Numbered from the stretch's first letter, positions 54,859 to 63,316 are shown. The stretch: 64,000 nucleotides of DNA from an uncultured Eubacteriales bacterium (GCA_900316455.1 ONCX01000007.1:1-64000); one strand, 5' to 3'. Program-made: numbers and translations. Notes: generated by a model not told the origin, from the letters alone.

Positions 54859-56098
54859 CTTTGTCGTGAGTGTTTTCATCGTACGCGTAACCGTTGAAAG
54901 TGAAATTGTGTTCCTCAAAGAAGTCAATGATATCCTCGCTGATGTTCTGTCTCGAAAAGGCGTTGTTCATATTTGCCACCGCTCTGTTGAGACATGTGGA
55001 AATTGCCGGATAAAGCTCGTTATTGAGAAAATCTACCGAGGATTTAAGCTGCTCGGTTGTCAGGTCTTCCGCGTCGTCCCGGCGGAGCATATCGTATGTT
55101 TCATTCGCCTTACGGCGCAGGTAATCGTATCTGGTCTGACCTTTTGAATTCTTATCGGTGTAATCGGCTATCCGCATGCCGACAATTTCATTTTCAAGCG
55201 TCTTGCCGGAGCATTTCTCCGCATGGGCCTTTGCGGCTTCGGTTACAAATTCCTGCGACTCTATGAAGGCTTTTACTTCCTCAGAAAGCACAAGAGAAAG
55301 CTTATAATAATTTTCCCATTCCTTCTGGGCTGCGTCGGCTTCATATATTTCTTCGAGCGCAGACGCGGCAACGTCCTTTGCTCCCGCTATGGCGCTCTCA
55401 TAGCTTCCGCTGTTGTAAAGCGCTATAACCTTTTCAAGCTGGCTGCGAAGCGTCGTGAGTTGACGCGCAGAAAATTTCTTCCCGTTGTAATCCTCTTCAA
55501 GGGACGCGAGAAGAGTCGTCGCTTCGCTGATATATCCCTTGGCAGTCTCGGCGGCGAGCTTATTCTTTTCGGCGATATCGCTTTTTAGCTGCTCGATTTC
55601 TCCCATGCGTAAAGCGTACTGCTCGTTTATCTGACGGGTAATCCTGCTCATGTTTCGGGTTATTTCTTTTTTGTAGTCCTGATTGAAGCGTTCCTGCGTA
55701 CCGGTTATTGAATTCATCACCTGAACGTGGGACTGCTTCATCTGCCGGACATAATTGCCGAACGCATCGACATCCTGCTGCTGTGCCGCACGGCTCATGG
55801 CGGCACGCTGCTGTTCAAGCTCCCGCATCATCTGATTTGAAGCCTGAATATTTAGCGCGTTCTGTTCATTCATGCTGCGCTGCATTTCGCCGCGGAAATT
55901 TCCTATACTTACGGCTGCGTTGCTCTGACGTATTTCTCTGCGCTCCGCCCGCTTTTTCTGTTCATATCTTACCGCTGCCGAACCGGCCTTGACTCCCGCC
56001 GCGGCAATGCCGGCAACCGCGAGTCCACCAAGCACAAACGGCATCGCACCCAATGCCAGCAAAGGCAATAATACCAGTCCTCCGGATTCTCCGCTCAT
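54839..56098 (-). CDS. Membrane-anchored coiled-coil protein of the Ter cluster (probably frameshifted at its end)
   Basis: A 419-residue protein. The N-terminus is a Gly/Ala/Leu-rich hydrophobic hairpin (residues 7-42, LVLLPLLALGAMPFVLGGLAVAGIAAAGVKAGSAA, probably one or two membrane helices). Long Gln/Glu/Arg-rich coiled coil follows (about 45-270), then a helical domain (about 300-400). The last 10 residues (GCSDSR) follow the suspected one-base insertion; the natural end seems to lie in the next frame (to 54661). ATG with GGAGAG upstream. No named family recognised. The tail anchors it as a candidate membrane platform for the AAA+ protein. Confidence 0.7.
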   Translation of the reverse strand: MSGESGGLVLLPLLALGAMPFVLGGLAVAGIAAAGVKAGSAAVRYEQKKRAERREIRQSNAAVSIGNFRGEMQRSMNEQNALNIQASNQMMRELEQQRAAMSRAAQQQDVDAFGNYVRQMKQSHVQVMNSITGTQERFNQDYKKEITRNMSRITRQINEQYALRMGEIEQLKSDIAEKNKLAAETAKGYISEATTLLASLEEDYNGKKFSARQLTTLRSQLEKVIALYNSGSYESAIAGAKDVAASALEEIYEADAAQKEWENYYKLSLVLSEEVKAFIESQEFVTEAAKAHAEKCSGKTLENEIVGMRIADYTDKNSKGQTRYDYLRRKANETYDMLRRDDAEDLTTEQLKSSVDFLNNELYPAISTCLNRAVANMNNAFSRQNISEDIIDFFEEHNFTFNGYAYDENTHDKGCSDSR

Positions 56099-56164
56099 TA
56101 TGAAATCTCTCCTTTTTGAAAATTAGAAAAATAAATATGTCTGTCAGCCATTCTCTGTATTTTT

Positions 56165-57619
56165 TTATAAACCGTGGCTTTTTGTTTTTTCAAGATCAGA
56201 CGCGGTTTCCTTGTAAACCTTGTTTGTGCTTGCTTTGAGTTCGTTGACGTCGGCGGCATAATTCACCGTGTCATCAGAATCGTCGCCGAGACCTACAGCC
56301 TCGCATATGTGGGCGTAAATGTCACGGGAATACTGGATCTGCTCGGCTCCGCCAAAGTCAATGTGAAGAATAATGCGATTTTTTACTTTATTCTTTTCTT
56401 CTATAGGCAGAATGTAAATATATATTACGCTGCCGGAACTATTTTCAAAGACAAGCTTCAGCCATTCGCGGGTATCCTCCTTTACGGAATTGTCGCCGAA
56501 CTGCAATTTTATATAGTCGCGGTAATCTTCCGCTTCAAGCTCTCCAACCCCTGCCTCACGAAATCCGGAAAGCTCCGGTATCCATTTTAGATTTATCTCC
56601 GATGTGAGAAAATCAATAATGCATTCTCCCCATTCGGCGCGCTGGCAAGAAGCCGAATATCTCTCCTTATAAATGCCGCTGAACGCGGAAAGCTTTTCGC
56701 TAAGTATGTCGATTTCTTCAATGTATTTTTTTAAATCATCGGTGGAAACTCCGTCGGAACGCTTGAAATATGCCGATCTGCCATCCTTCTCCACATCCGC
56801 TATTATTTCATTGATTTTTTCCGACGAATGTATCACATCGGCGTATTCTCCCCGAGACCAGTAATTTATCTCGACAGTCCTACTTTTATTTGAATTATCA
56901 TCGCTCCCCGACTGTCCGATGTACTCCTTCCAGTTGTCAAGCTCCTGATCTATCCTTTTAATTAAATAGTCCGCTTTAAGCCTGAGAAGATCATACTGTC
57001 TGTCCCACTCATGTTCTTTATCGTCAATATTGTAGCCAAGCCGTTCCAACCCGGATTTGACGGAAATGGCAACGGCTGTAGCAGCTTCAAAAAGTCCCGT
57101 TTTAAAAAGCTGCTGCCCGTCTTTAATTGAATTATAGAATATTTCAAGACGTTTAGGCATGAATTTTTCATGCGGTTTTTTATCTATCTCGCGGTACTGT
57201 ATCGCCGCGTTATACAGATATTCCTGAGCCTGTGACATGCTGCCTTCTTCACGCTGCGTTTGCCTGCTTTTAAGCTCCTGTACCGCCGATTCAAGCTCAC
57301 GGTTTTTCTTGGCAAGCGCTTCTTCATTCCGTCTCACCTCTTCCATGAGACGCTTGTAAGCTGCGTCTGTCTCGGCAAGTCTCCTGCCCGCTTCGCTGCC
57401 GACGGAATACTGATATTCTCTCAGAAGACGCTCATATTCAGCCTGCGCCGCCGCGTCGTGTTCCCTTAATGCTCTCTGCATTTCGGACTGATATCTTTCA
57501 AGATTGCGCCTGTTTTCATCTATCAGGCTTTGTCTTGCACGCTCGGCTTGAATATTCTGCTGTCTCAACTGGTTCTGGAGGTTCTTTACCTCACGTTCAA
57601 GACGCTTCAATTCATCCAT
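56165..57619 (-). CDS. Large coiled-coil protein of the Ter cluster, unknown function
   Basis: A 484-residue cytosolic protein. Residues 1-130 are uninterrupted heptad-like coiled coil (LKRLEREVKNLQNQL, YERLLREYQYSVG, LAKKNRELESAVQEL). A helical domain follows (about 130-240, QEYLYNAAIQYREIDKKPHEKFMPKRL). The C-terminal alpha/beta domain (about 330-450) has WIPELSGFREAGVGELEAEDYRDYIKLQF and IYIYILPIEE. The central YNAAIQYREI/GLFEAATAVAISV block recalls the GSYESAIAGAKDV segment of the neighbouring membrane protein, so the two may share a domain. The ribosome-binding site is weak. No function can be stated; position implies it assembles with the AAA+ and TerD products. Confidence 0.7.
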   Translation of the reverse strand: MDELKRLEREVKNLQNQLRQQNIQAERARQSLIDENRRNLERYQSEMQRALREHDAAAQAEYERLLREYQYSVGSEAGRRLAETDAAYKRLMEEVRRNEEALAKKNRELESAVQELKSRQTQREEGSMSQAQEYLYNAAIQYREIDKKPHEKFMPKRLEIFYNSIKDGQQLFKTGLFEAATAVAISVKSGLERLGYNIDDKEHEWDRQYDLLRLKADYLIKRIDQELDNWKEYIGQSGSDDNSNKSRTVEINYWSRGEYADVIHSSEKINEIIADVEKDGRSAYFKRSDGVSTDDLKKYIEEIDILSEKLSAFSGIYKERYSASCQRAEWGECIIDFLTSEINLKWIPELSGFREAGVGELEAEDYRDYIKLQFGDNSVKEDTREWLKLVFENSSGSVIYIYILPIEEKNKVKNRIILHIDFGGAEQIQYSRDIYAHICEAVGLGDDSDDTVNYAADVNELKASTNKVYKETASDLEKTKSHGL

Positions 57620-57631
57620 ACAATCAACTCT

Positions 57632-58459
57632 TTACTGCCGTTTGTTTGACTTGACCTCGTTTTCTATCTCCATCGTCTTTTGCTGTCTGCTCAGAATGAC
57701 AACGCCTATCTGTTTTTCCGCGCTGTCGAGCTTCTCGGATATTTCTTTGATTAAATCCTCTATGGGGCGGATATCGTTATCTCTGTAATAATCTATGACA
57801 GACTGATCGATTTGGAATTGCTGCCGGTATTCTTCAAGCTCTTTTCCGAATTCATCATAGTCCTTGTCGTATTCAGCCTGTAATTTTTTCAGAATATCCT
57901 TTGCAGACGCTTTTCGCTCTCTGAGCCTTTTAAGCTTATCCTCGCTTGCCCTTATTTTATTCTGAATTTCGTCAAGCTCGCTGTCGCTTTCCACACCGGA
58001 AGCATAGGAATTATGTGCAATTACAGGCGTATTCTGAGAAAAGGAAGCTCGTTCGGGTTGAGCTTCAGAAGAAGCGGCCGGCTCGTCAAAATCATCGAGC
58101 GATTGCACAAAAGAGGAATGGTGTGTCGGCGGGTTCTGATGCAGCCGCAGATTGTCATGTGAATCTGCCGGTTGCGCCGAACCCGTGTTTTGCTCCGATT
58201 CCCTGTACGTCAGCCGCAGAATGTATTTTATATTGCCTTGGGGAATGAATTCAACTGAAATGAGATTATCTTTAATGTCAAATTTACTTTCAATAGTTTT
58301 GGTTGAACTTCTGAATATACTCAGCTTTTTTTCATTTTCAAACGCGTTACCGCTGAATCCAAACGTTATCTTTAATATACCGCTCACCATTATCGGGCGG
58401 AAAGTTAATATCTCTCCCGATGGATCCTCTGAAATATTAAATTTTCCAAGGATCTGCAT
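57632..58459 (-). CDS. Ter-cluster protein with beta-sandwich N-domain and coiled-coil C-domain (N-terminus out of frame)
   Basis: The readable 275 residues start with QILGKFNISEDPSGEILTFRPI and a beta-rich domain of about 95 residues (LKITFGFSGNAF, LISVEFIPQG, KYILRLTYRE). A disordered Gln/Ser/Pro linker and a long coiled coil follow (about 160-265, IQNKIRASEDKLKRLRERKAS, KLQAEYDKDYDEFGKELEEYRQQF). The beta domain could be a TerD-like or FHA-like sandwich, but no motif decides this. In this frame coding character continues upstream to about 58495 (YISQIHRNGSR), where it would join the true N-terminus at 58437-58556 after removal of one G. The start at 58459 therefore is internal. No named family recognised. 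Confidence 0.65.
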   Translation of the reverse strand: MQILGKFNISEDPSGEILTFRPIMVSGILKITFGFSGNAFENEKKLSIFRSSTKTIESKFDIKDNLISVEFIPQGNIKYILRLTYRESEQNTGSAQPADSHDNLRLHQNPPTHHSSFVQSLDDFDEPAASSEAQPERASFSQNTPVIAHNSYASGVESDSELDEIQNKIRASEDKLKRLRERKASAKDILKKLQAEYDKDYDEFGKELEEYRQQFQIDQSVIDYYRDNDIRPIEDLIKEISEKLDSAEKQIGVVILSRQQKTMEIENEVKSNKRQ

Positions 58460-58556
58460 TCTGCTGCCGTTGCGGTGTATCTGCGAGATGTAATCCTTGT
58501 ATGCGCATATTCAGCTTTACAGAATCCTTGCCAAATAATTCCGCTTCAGAAGTCAT
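58437..58556 (-). pseudogene. True N-terminus of the Ter-cluster coiled-coil protein, before a frameshift
   Basis: ATG at 58556 has an excellent site (ACGGAGGGG, six bases upstream) and overlaps the end of the radical-SAM gene by 11 bases. The frame reads MTSEAELFGKDSVKLNMRIQ and then stops at 58437. Removing one G at the plus-strand CC 58495-58496 continues it as DYISQIHRNGSRMQILGKF into the frame of the gene at 57632-58459. The ribosome-binding site is what shows that this is the real start. Confidence 0.6.
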
Positions 58557-59154
58557 CGAAATCCCCTCCGTTTTTTGATTTTATCTCCTGCCAAATTTTC
58601 AGCACGTTTGCAGACGGCACGCCTATAAGCGTTACGGAATCTTCGCTGAATTTAATTTCGGCACGCCTTTTTTTCGCGGAATAGTATTCGCTTCCTGAAT
58701 TTTCGTAACGCTCTGTCAGATAATGAATGCGCTGATTTGACGAACCAACATAAGCTCGTCCGTCGTCAAGCTCTTCTATGTACCTGCCGTCAATAAGAAT
58801 ATCTGTCATACCAAGAAGCGCCGCGCTGTCATTTCTGTCATACAGCTCTTCTATTGTAAATCCGGAATATATTATCACGCCGATATCGCACGTATTTTTC
58901 ACTTCACGGACAAGCTCTGCCAAAGCTTCTGCCTGCAAAAAAGGCTCGCCTCCGCTTATTGTGAGTCCGTCGCAGCCTGACATTTTTATTTCGCCCGCAA
59001 GATCACACACATCCACATCATGATAATTCCCGAATCGCGTGTTCCGCGCAAGGCAGCCCTTACAGTCGAAGCAGCAGCCGTGAACCCATATGACAAAGCG
59101 ATCTCCAGGTCCGAGCAGATTTGTGTGAGACTCGGTATGTGAAATTTTCAGCAT
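58546..59154 (-). CDS. Small radical-SAM activating-enzyme-like protein (Ter cluster)
   Basis: About 202 residues. The iron-sulfur motif CxxxCxxC is present as GCCFDCKGC, 27 residues from the start. GGEPFLQAEALAELV is the SAM-binding GGE motif, and VIIYSGFTIEELY and DILIDGRYIEEL match NrdG/PFL-activase-like single-domain enzymes. The C-terminal 60 residues (after EYYSAKKRRAEIKFSEDSVTLIGVP) are not part of the activase core. The ATG at 59154 gives the usual distance to the cysteine motif. The frame is open to 59241, where GGGAG is too close to the ATG. No glycyl-radical partner is in the window, so it may modify another Ter-cluster protein. Confidence 0.85.
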   Translation of the reverse strand: MLKISHTESHTNLLGPGDRFVIWVHGCCFDCKGCLARNTRFGNYHDVDVCDLAGEIKMSGCDGLTISGGEPFLQAEALAELVREVKNTCDIGVIIYSGFTIEELYDRNDSAALLGMTDILIDGRYIEELDDGRAYVGSSNQRIHYLTERYENSGSEYYSAKKRRAEIKFSEDSVTLIGVPSANVLKIWQEIKSKNGGDFDDF

Positions 59155-59269
59155 CGCTCTCTCATACGTATTCAAGACAATCGCCCCCGCACTCCGTTTA
59201 AGCCTGACGCTTTCCGAAAAGCGTACACCTGCATTTTGCATATCTCCCGCATTTGATAGAAATTTATTT

Positions 59270-59317
59270 TTGTAGGGAAACAGATATAGGCGCAGCCTAC
59301 AGTCCGTTTCCCTACAA
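59270..59317. repeat. REP-like palindrome between terD and the radical-SAM gene
   Basis: TTGTAGGGAAAC (59270-59281) is matched exactly by GTTTCCCTACAA (59306-59317). The inner part TATAGGC-GCA-GCCTACA continues the pairing. A GTAGGG-type palindrome between two co-directional genes resembles REP/BIME-type elements. No second copy was noticed in the window. As RNA it would form a very stable hairpin inside the operon. Confidence 0.65.
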
Positions 59318-59339
59318 GCAATTCTATTAATTATTCAAT

Positions 59340-59930
59340 TCAGACATTCACGCCGTATACGTGACAAAGCTGCTCAAGTCCGCCCTGATAGCCCGAAGCA
59401 ACCGCGTTGAATTTCCACTGACCGTTTTTGCGGTAGATTTCGCAGACCACAAGCGCCGTCTCGATGGAGAATTCTTCCTCAAGGTCAAATTGGATAACCG
59501 TTTCGCCCTGAGTGTCAAATTCGTTTTCCACCTTAGCCACGCGGACATATGCGTTGGACACCTGACCGAAATTCTGACGGCGTGCGGCAGCGTCGTGAAT
59601 TGTGACGGTGATTGCGATTTTGCTGACGAAATCAGGTATTTTAGTGAAATCTATAAATATCTGTTCGTCGTCACCATCGGCGCTGTTGCCGCCTGTGCGG
59701 TCATCGCCCGACGACCATATCGTGTGGTCGCGCCAATCGGGATTATTGTAGAAAATAAAGTCGTCGTCACTCTGAACCTTGCCGTTTGCCCCGCATACAA
59801 AGGCGGAAGCGTCAAGGTCAAAGTCATATCCGCCGTCATACTTGTTCGGGTCCCATCCCAATCCGATAAGAGCCATTTTCATTGAATTGTCAAGAGCCGC
59901 TCTCTGCCCCTTCTGAAGATTTACTGCCAT
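59340..59930 (-). CDS. terD: TerD-family Ca2+-binding stress protein (copy A)
   Basis: A 196-residue TerD/TerE domain protein. VNLQKGQRAALD at the N-terminus, the GLGWDP turn, FDLDASAFVCG (first acidic metal-binding loop, about 38-48), DDFIFYNNPDWRD, and GDDRTGGNSADGDDEQIFIDFTKIP (second acidic loop) are all intact. The end has QWKFNAVASGYQGGLEQL. TerD proteins bind calcium and take part in tellurite, oxidative and phage-linked stress responses. Partner copy lies 40 bases upstream; the two differ enough to be old paralogs. Confidence 0.94.
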   Translation of the reverse strand: MAVNLQKGQRAALDNSMKMALIGLGWDPNKYDGGYDFDLDASAFVCGANGKVQSDDDFIFYNNPDWRDHTIWSSGDDRTGGNSADGDDEQIFIDFTKIPDFVSKIAITVTIHDAAARRQNFGQVSNAYVRVAKVENEFDTQGETVIQFDLEEEFSIETALVVCEIYRKNGQWKFNAVASGYQGGLEQLCHVYGVNV

Positions 59931-59970
59931 AATGAATTACCTCCGTAAATTGATTTATCTGATGTGAATT

Positions 59971-60582
59971 TTATCTCTTCCATACCGAGCGAGGAAGTCC
60001 GTATCTCTCCGCAAGCTGCGCTATCGACCATACCTGAAGCGGCTGACCGACAGCGTTGAATTTCCACTCGCCCTTGTAGCGGTAAAGCTCGCCGAATACA
60101 AGCGCGGTCATTCCGTCATAGTTTTCTGAGAGGTTGTAGATGCATAGTTCCTTATTTCTGTCGGCGTCAACCAAACGGATAAACGCGTTCTTTATCATTC
60201 CGAAATGCTGATCCCTGTCGGTTGCTTTATAAATACTGACGAGAATAACAATGCGCTCGTATTCCTCAGGAAGACCGGCAAGATCAACCATTATCTGTTC
60301 GTCATCGCCTTCGCCCTCGCCCGTAAGGTTGTCGCCCTGATGGAAGACACAGCCGCTTTTATGGTTGAGATTGTTGAAGAAAACAACGTCTGAGCTGCTC
60401 TCGATATTTCCCTTGCTGTTCAGAAGAAACGCAATTGCGTCGCAGTCGATATCCTGTGTTCTGCCCCCGAAGAATCCCGACGACACCGCGGCGTCCCAGC
60501 CAAGACCAACCATAACCCTTCGCAGACCAGCGTTTCCCTTTGTAAGATCCACTTTCTGCCCCTTTTGAAGATTTACACTCAT
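59971..60582 (-). CDS. terD: TerD-family Ca2+-binding stress protein (copy B)
   Basis: A 203-residue TerD domain protein that retains the fold motifs VNLQKGQKVDLTKG, VGLGWD, DIDCDAIAFLL, DVVFFNNLNHKSG, GDNLTGEGEGDDEQIMVDLAGLP and GEWKFNAVGQPLQVW. The first loop has DIDCDA rather than DLDAS, and an FFGGRTQ insert precedes it. It starts 17 bases before the pump gene's stop codon end, so it is in the same operon. The paired TerD copies may form a heteromer. Confidence 0.93.
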   Translation of the reverse strand: MSVNLQKGQKVDLTKGNAGLRRVMVGLGWDAAVSSGFFGGRTQDIDCDAIAFLLNSKGNIESSSDVVFFNNLNHKSGCVFHQGDNLTGEGEGDDEQIMVDLAGLPEEYERIVILVSIYKATDRDQHFGMIKNAFIRLVDADRNKELCIYNLSENYDGMTALVFGELYRYKGEWKFNAVGQPLQVWSIAQLAERYGLPRSVWKR

Positions 60583-60598
60583 TTCTGATATCCCCCTT

Positions 60599-63202
60599 TT
60601 ATTTCTTAAACGCCAGAACTATTATTTTTCTGATCATGTCAATCGGAATCACAAGAGCCGCAACTATCACGCACACAAGCCATGTCTTTGGCGTAAGGCT
60701 GTGAACGCTGAGTACCTTGCCGCCGAATGTCACAAAGACATACTGCATGGCGAATATGCCAAACATAACCAGCAGGAAGTTGATGTTTTTAAATATTCCC
60801 TTGAATATATTAATATGCTCTGTTCGTGCGTTAAATCCGTTGAATGTTATTGCCATCATGAATGTGGCGAATATCGCGGACTTGATATATGTCATATCCG
60901 TTGAACCAATGAAATTCTGCACCTGCGGGACTGTAAGCATGGCAAGACATACTCCGGTTATATAGAGCGCGGCAATGATTATTTCAGCAAACATGCTCTT
61001 GTTGACTATGCTCTCGGAGCGCGGTACGGGCTTGTCCCTCATGTATTCCTTGAGCGCGGGTTCGCTTCCGAATGCTATCGCGGCGAGTGTGTCCATTGCG
61101 AGATTGACAAGAAGAAGCTGAACGACAGTCAGAATTACCTCTTCCTTGCTGATAAGAGGACCTATAAAGCAGGTAAGCACCGCAGCTACGTTGACTGTGA
61201 GCTGGAATATGAGGAATTTGCGTATGCTCTTGAACATGGTCCTGCCGTAAAGAATGGCTTTTTCAATGGAGAGGAAGTTGTCGTCAAGAATAGTGATATC
61301 TCCCGCTTCCTTGGCAACCTCCGTTCCGCTGCCCATTGCGAAGCCGACGTCGGCTTTCTTGAGAGCGGGCGAATCGTTCACTCCGTCGCCTGTCATACCC
61401 ACAACCATGTTTATCTCCTGAGCGACGCGCACCAGACGGCTCTTGTCGGTGGGAAGGGCGCGTGATACTACGCGAAGGTCGGGAAGAATTTTTTTCAGCT
61501 CATCGTCCGTCATTTCAGCCATTTCTCCGGAGGTAATCGCAACGTCTCTGTCACGCGTGATAAGTCCCGCGTCCTTTGCGATTGAAACGGCGGTTTCCTT
61601 GCGGTCGCCAGTAACCATGACAACCTGAATTCCCGCGTTCTGCACTTCCTTGATTGCGTCCACGGCTTCTTTGCGGACGTTATCACGTATGCACATGACG
61701 CAGAGAAGCGTTAAGTTTGCGTCGTCCTGTTCGCCGTCAGCCTTTGCGACGCCGAGCAGTCTCATCGATCTGCCCGCCTGTGTGTCGATGTATGAGATTA
61801 TCGCCGATTTATCGGAGAATTCGCAGACATTGCCGTTTTCATCAATGTAAGACGTGCATTTCTCAATAATTTTCTCGGGCGCGCCTTTGACGAACGTAAC
61901 AAGCTTTGCGCCCTGTTCCATCGTAACGCTGGAGCTTTTTTTGGTGGAATTAAAAGAATTGAAAGTCTTTACGCCGGATTTGTCTATTTCATTGGCTGCA
62001 TTGGAAGCCACAAGGAAAGACATAAGCGCGCGGTCAGTGCTGTTGCCGCCTATTATTTCTCCGTTGCTTGCCGAAGCGCTGTTGTTAACGCCGATGCCTG
62101 TTATAACGTCCGCGGAAAAATCCTTTGGCATTTTTGCGAGAGAATCAAATGTCTTAGCGTTTCCTGTCGCCATCTCCACGACGGAAAGCTTGCCCTCGGT
62201 GATTGTGCCTGTCTTGTCGCTGTAGAGCAGACTCAGGCTGCCGGCTGTTTCCAGACCGTTTATCTTATGCACAAGAACATTGTCCTTCGCCATGCGTATG
62301 CTCTGGAACGAAAGAAGAATAGACGTCAGCATCGGCAGACCTTCCGGAACCGCGCAGACAATGATTGTGACAGCTACGGTAATAGCGTCCATAATAAGGC
62401 GCACCCATTCAAATGGAGTAGTCGGCAGCTCGCCTGTTACGAACGTTTTGATAAGAATTCCAATTACTATTGCTATTGCTCCGATATAGCCGAATGTGGA
62501 TATCTGCTTTGCGAGCTTTGCAAGCTTGACCTGCAGAGGAGTGCGGCGAGTCTCTTCCTGCACTTCGAGAGCAAGTTCGCCGAAGAGAGTCCTGTCGCCG
62601 ACAACCTTGACCTCCATGTGAGCCTCGCCGCCAACGACGACAGTGCCGCGGTAGGCGTAATGCTTGTTGAGAAGATCCTTTATGTTATAATCCGGCGTGC
62701 CTGTGACGGGAATCTTGTCGGCTTCCTCAGTCTCTCCGTTGAGCGCTGCCTGATCCACTTTAAGCTCGCCCTCGATTATTTCGCCGTCGGCTGCGATTTT
62801 ATCTCCTGCCTGTAGGAAGATTATATCACCGACAACAACCTCGCTTACGTGGATTTCCTCCAATTTGCCGTCGCGGATAACCTTTGCGCGTTCCTTGGCT
62901 TCCTCCTCCGCTTTGAGCGCGGAAGCCTGCCCCTCCTGTCTGCTTTCACTGACGGAAGCTACGCCGTTGGCAATCAGAATTGCGATGAGAATTCCCACAG
63001 GCTCGTACCATTCAGCCTGTCCGAGAAAATAAAGCACAACCTGCACTACAAGCGCGACAAGGAGAATCATTATCATCGGATCCTTGAAGCCCTCCAATAT
63101 TTTCTTCCACAGCGGGTCTGGCGGTATTTGCGTCAGGCTGTTTGAGCCGTGTTCCTTGCGGCTTTGCTCGACCTGTGAGGTTGAAAGTCCTTTGATGTTC
63201 AT
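60599..63202 (-). CDS. P-type Ca2+-ATPase-like cation pump (P2 type)
   Basis: An 867-residue pump and first gene of the Ter cluster. The cation-ATPase N-terminus is followed by the A domain with LNGETEEADK (TGES variant with Asn-Gly-Glu-Thr, about 154). Transmembrane helix 4 has VCAVPEGLP (about 282-290), the phosphorylation site is SDKTGTITEG (Asp 329), and the hinge is TGDGVNDSPALKKADVGFAMG. Helix 6 has VNLAMDTLAAIAFG. The E of PEGLP and the N/D of NLAMD fit a one-site, PMCA/P2B-like calcium pump. Ten membrane helices are expected. A calcium pump beside two calcium-binding TerD proteins suggests a calcium-linked stress circuit. Confidence 0.92.
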   Translation of the reverse strand: MNIKGLSTSQVEQSRKEHGSNSLTQIPPDPLWKKILEGFKDPMIMILLVALVVQVVLYFLGQAEWYEPVGILIAILIANGVASVSESRQEGQASALKAEEEAKERAKVIRDGKLEEIHVSEVVVGDIIFLQAGDKIAADGEIIEGELKVDQAALNGETEEADKIPVTGTPDYNIKDLLNKHYAYRGTVVVGGEAHMEVKVVGDRTLFGELALEVQEETRRTPLQVKLAKLAKQISTFGYIGAIAIVIGILIKTFVTGELPTTPFEWVRLIMDAITVAVTIIVCAVPEGLPMLTSILLSFQSIRMAKDNVLVHKINGLETAGSLSLLYSDKTGTITEGKLSVVEMATGNAKTFDSLAKMPKDFSADVITGIGVNNSASASNGEIIGGNSTDRALMSFLVASNAANEIDKSGVKTFNSFNSTKKSSSVTMEQGAKLVTFVKGAPEKIIEKCTSYIDENGNVCEFSDKSAIISYIDTQAGRSMRLLGVAKADGEQDDANLTLLCVMCIRDNVRKEAVDAIKEVQNAGIQVVMVTGDRKETAVSIAKDAGLITRDRDVAITSGEMAEMTDDELKKILPDLRVVSRALPTDKSRLVRVAQEINMVVGMTGDGVNDSPALKKADVGFAMGSGTEVAKEAGDITILDDNFLSIEKAILYGRTMFKSIRKFLIFQLTVNVAAVLTCFIGPLISKEEVILTVVQLLLVNLAMDTLAAIAFGSEPALKEYMRDKPVPRSESIVNKSMFAEIIIAALYITGVCLAMLTVPQVQNFIGSTDMTYIKSAIFATFMMAITFNGFNARTEHINIFKGIFKNINFLLVMFGIFAMQYVFVTFGGKVLSVHSLTPKTWLVCVIVAALVIPIDMIRKIIVLAFKK

Positions 63203-63287
63203 AATCTGATCTGTCCCTTTCTAAGTGATAAATATTTGTGAACATTTGCTAAAGAATACAGATGTTTTAACAACTATATCTCATGAT

Positions 63288-63316
63288 ATTATAATACAAA
63301 TTGTTGCACTTGTCAA
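63288..63316 (-). promoter_or_regulatory. Promoter of the Ter cluster
   Basis: Minus strand TTGACA (63311-63316), 17-base spacer, TATAAT (63288-63293), an ideal consensus about 85 bases before the pump ATG. No other promoter of comparable quality was found down to 51013, so it probably drives all eight genes. Confidence 0.85.
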
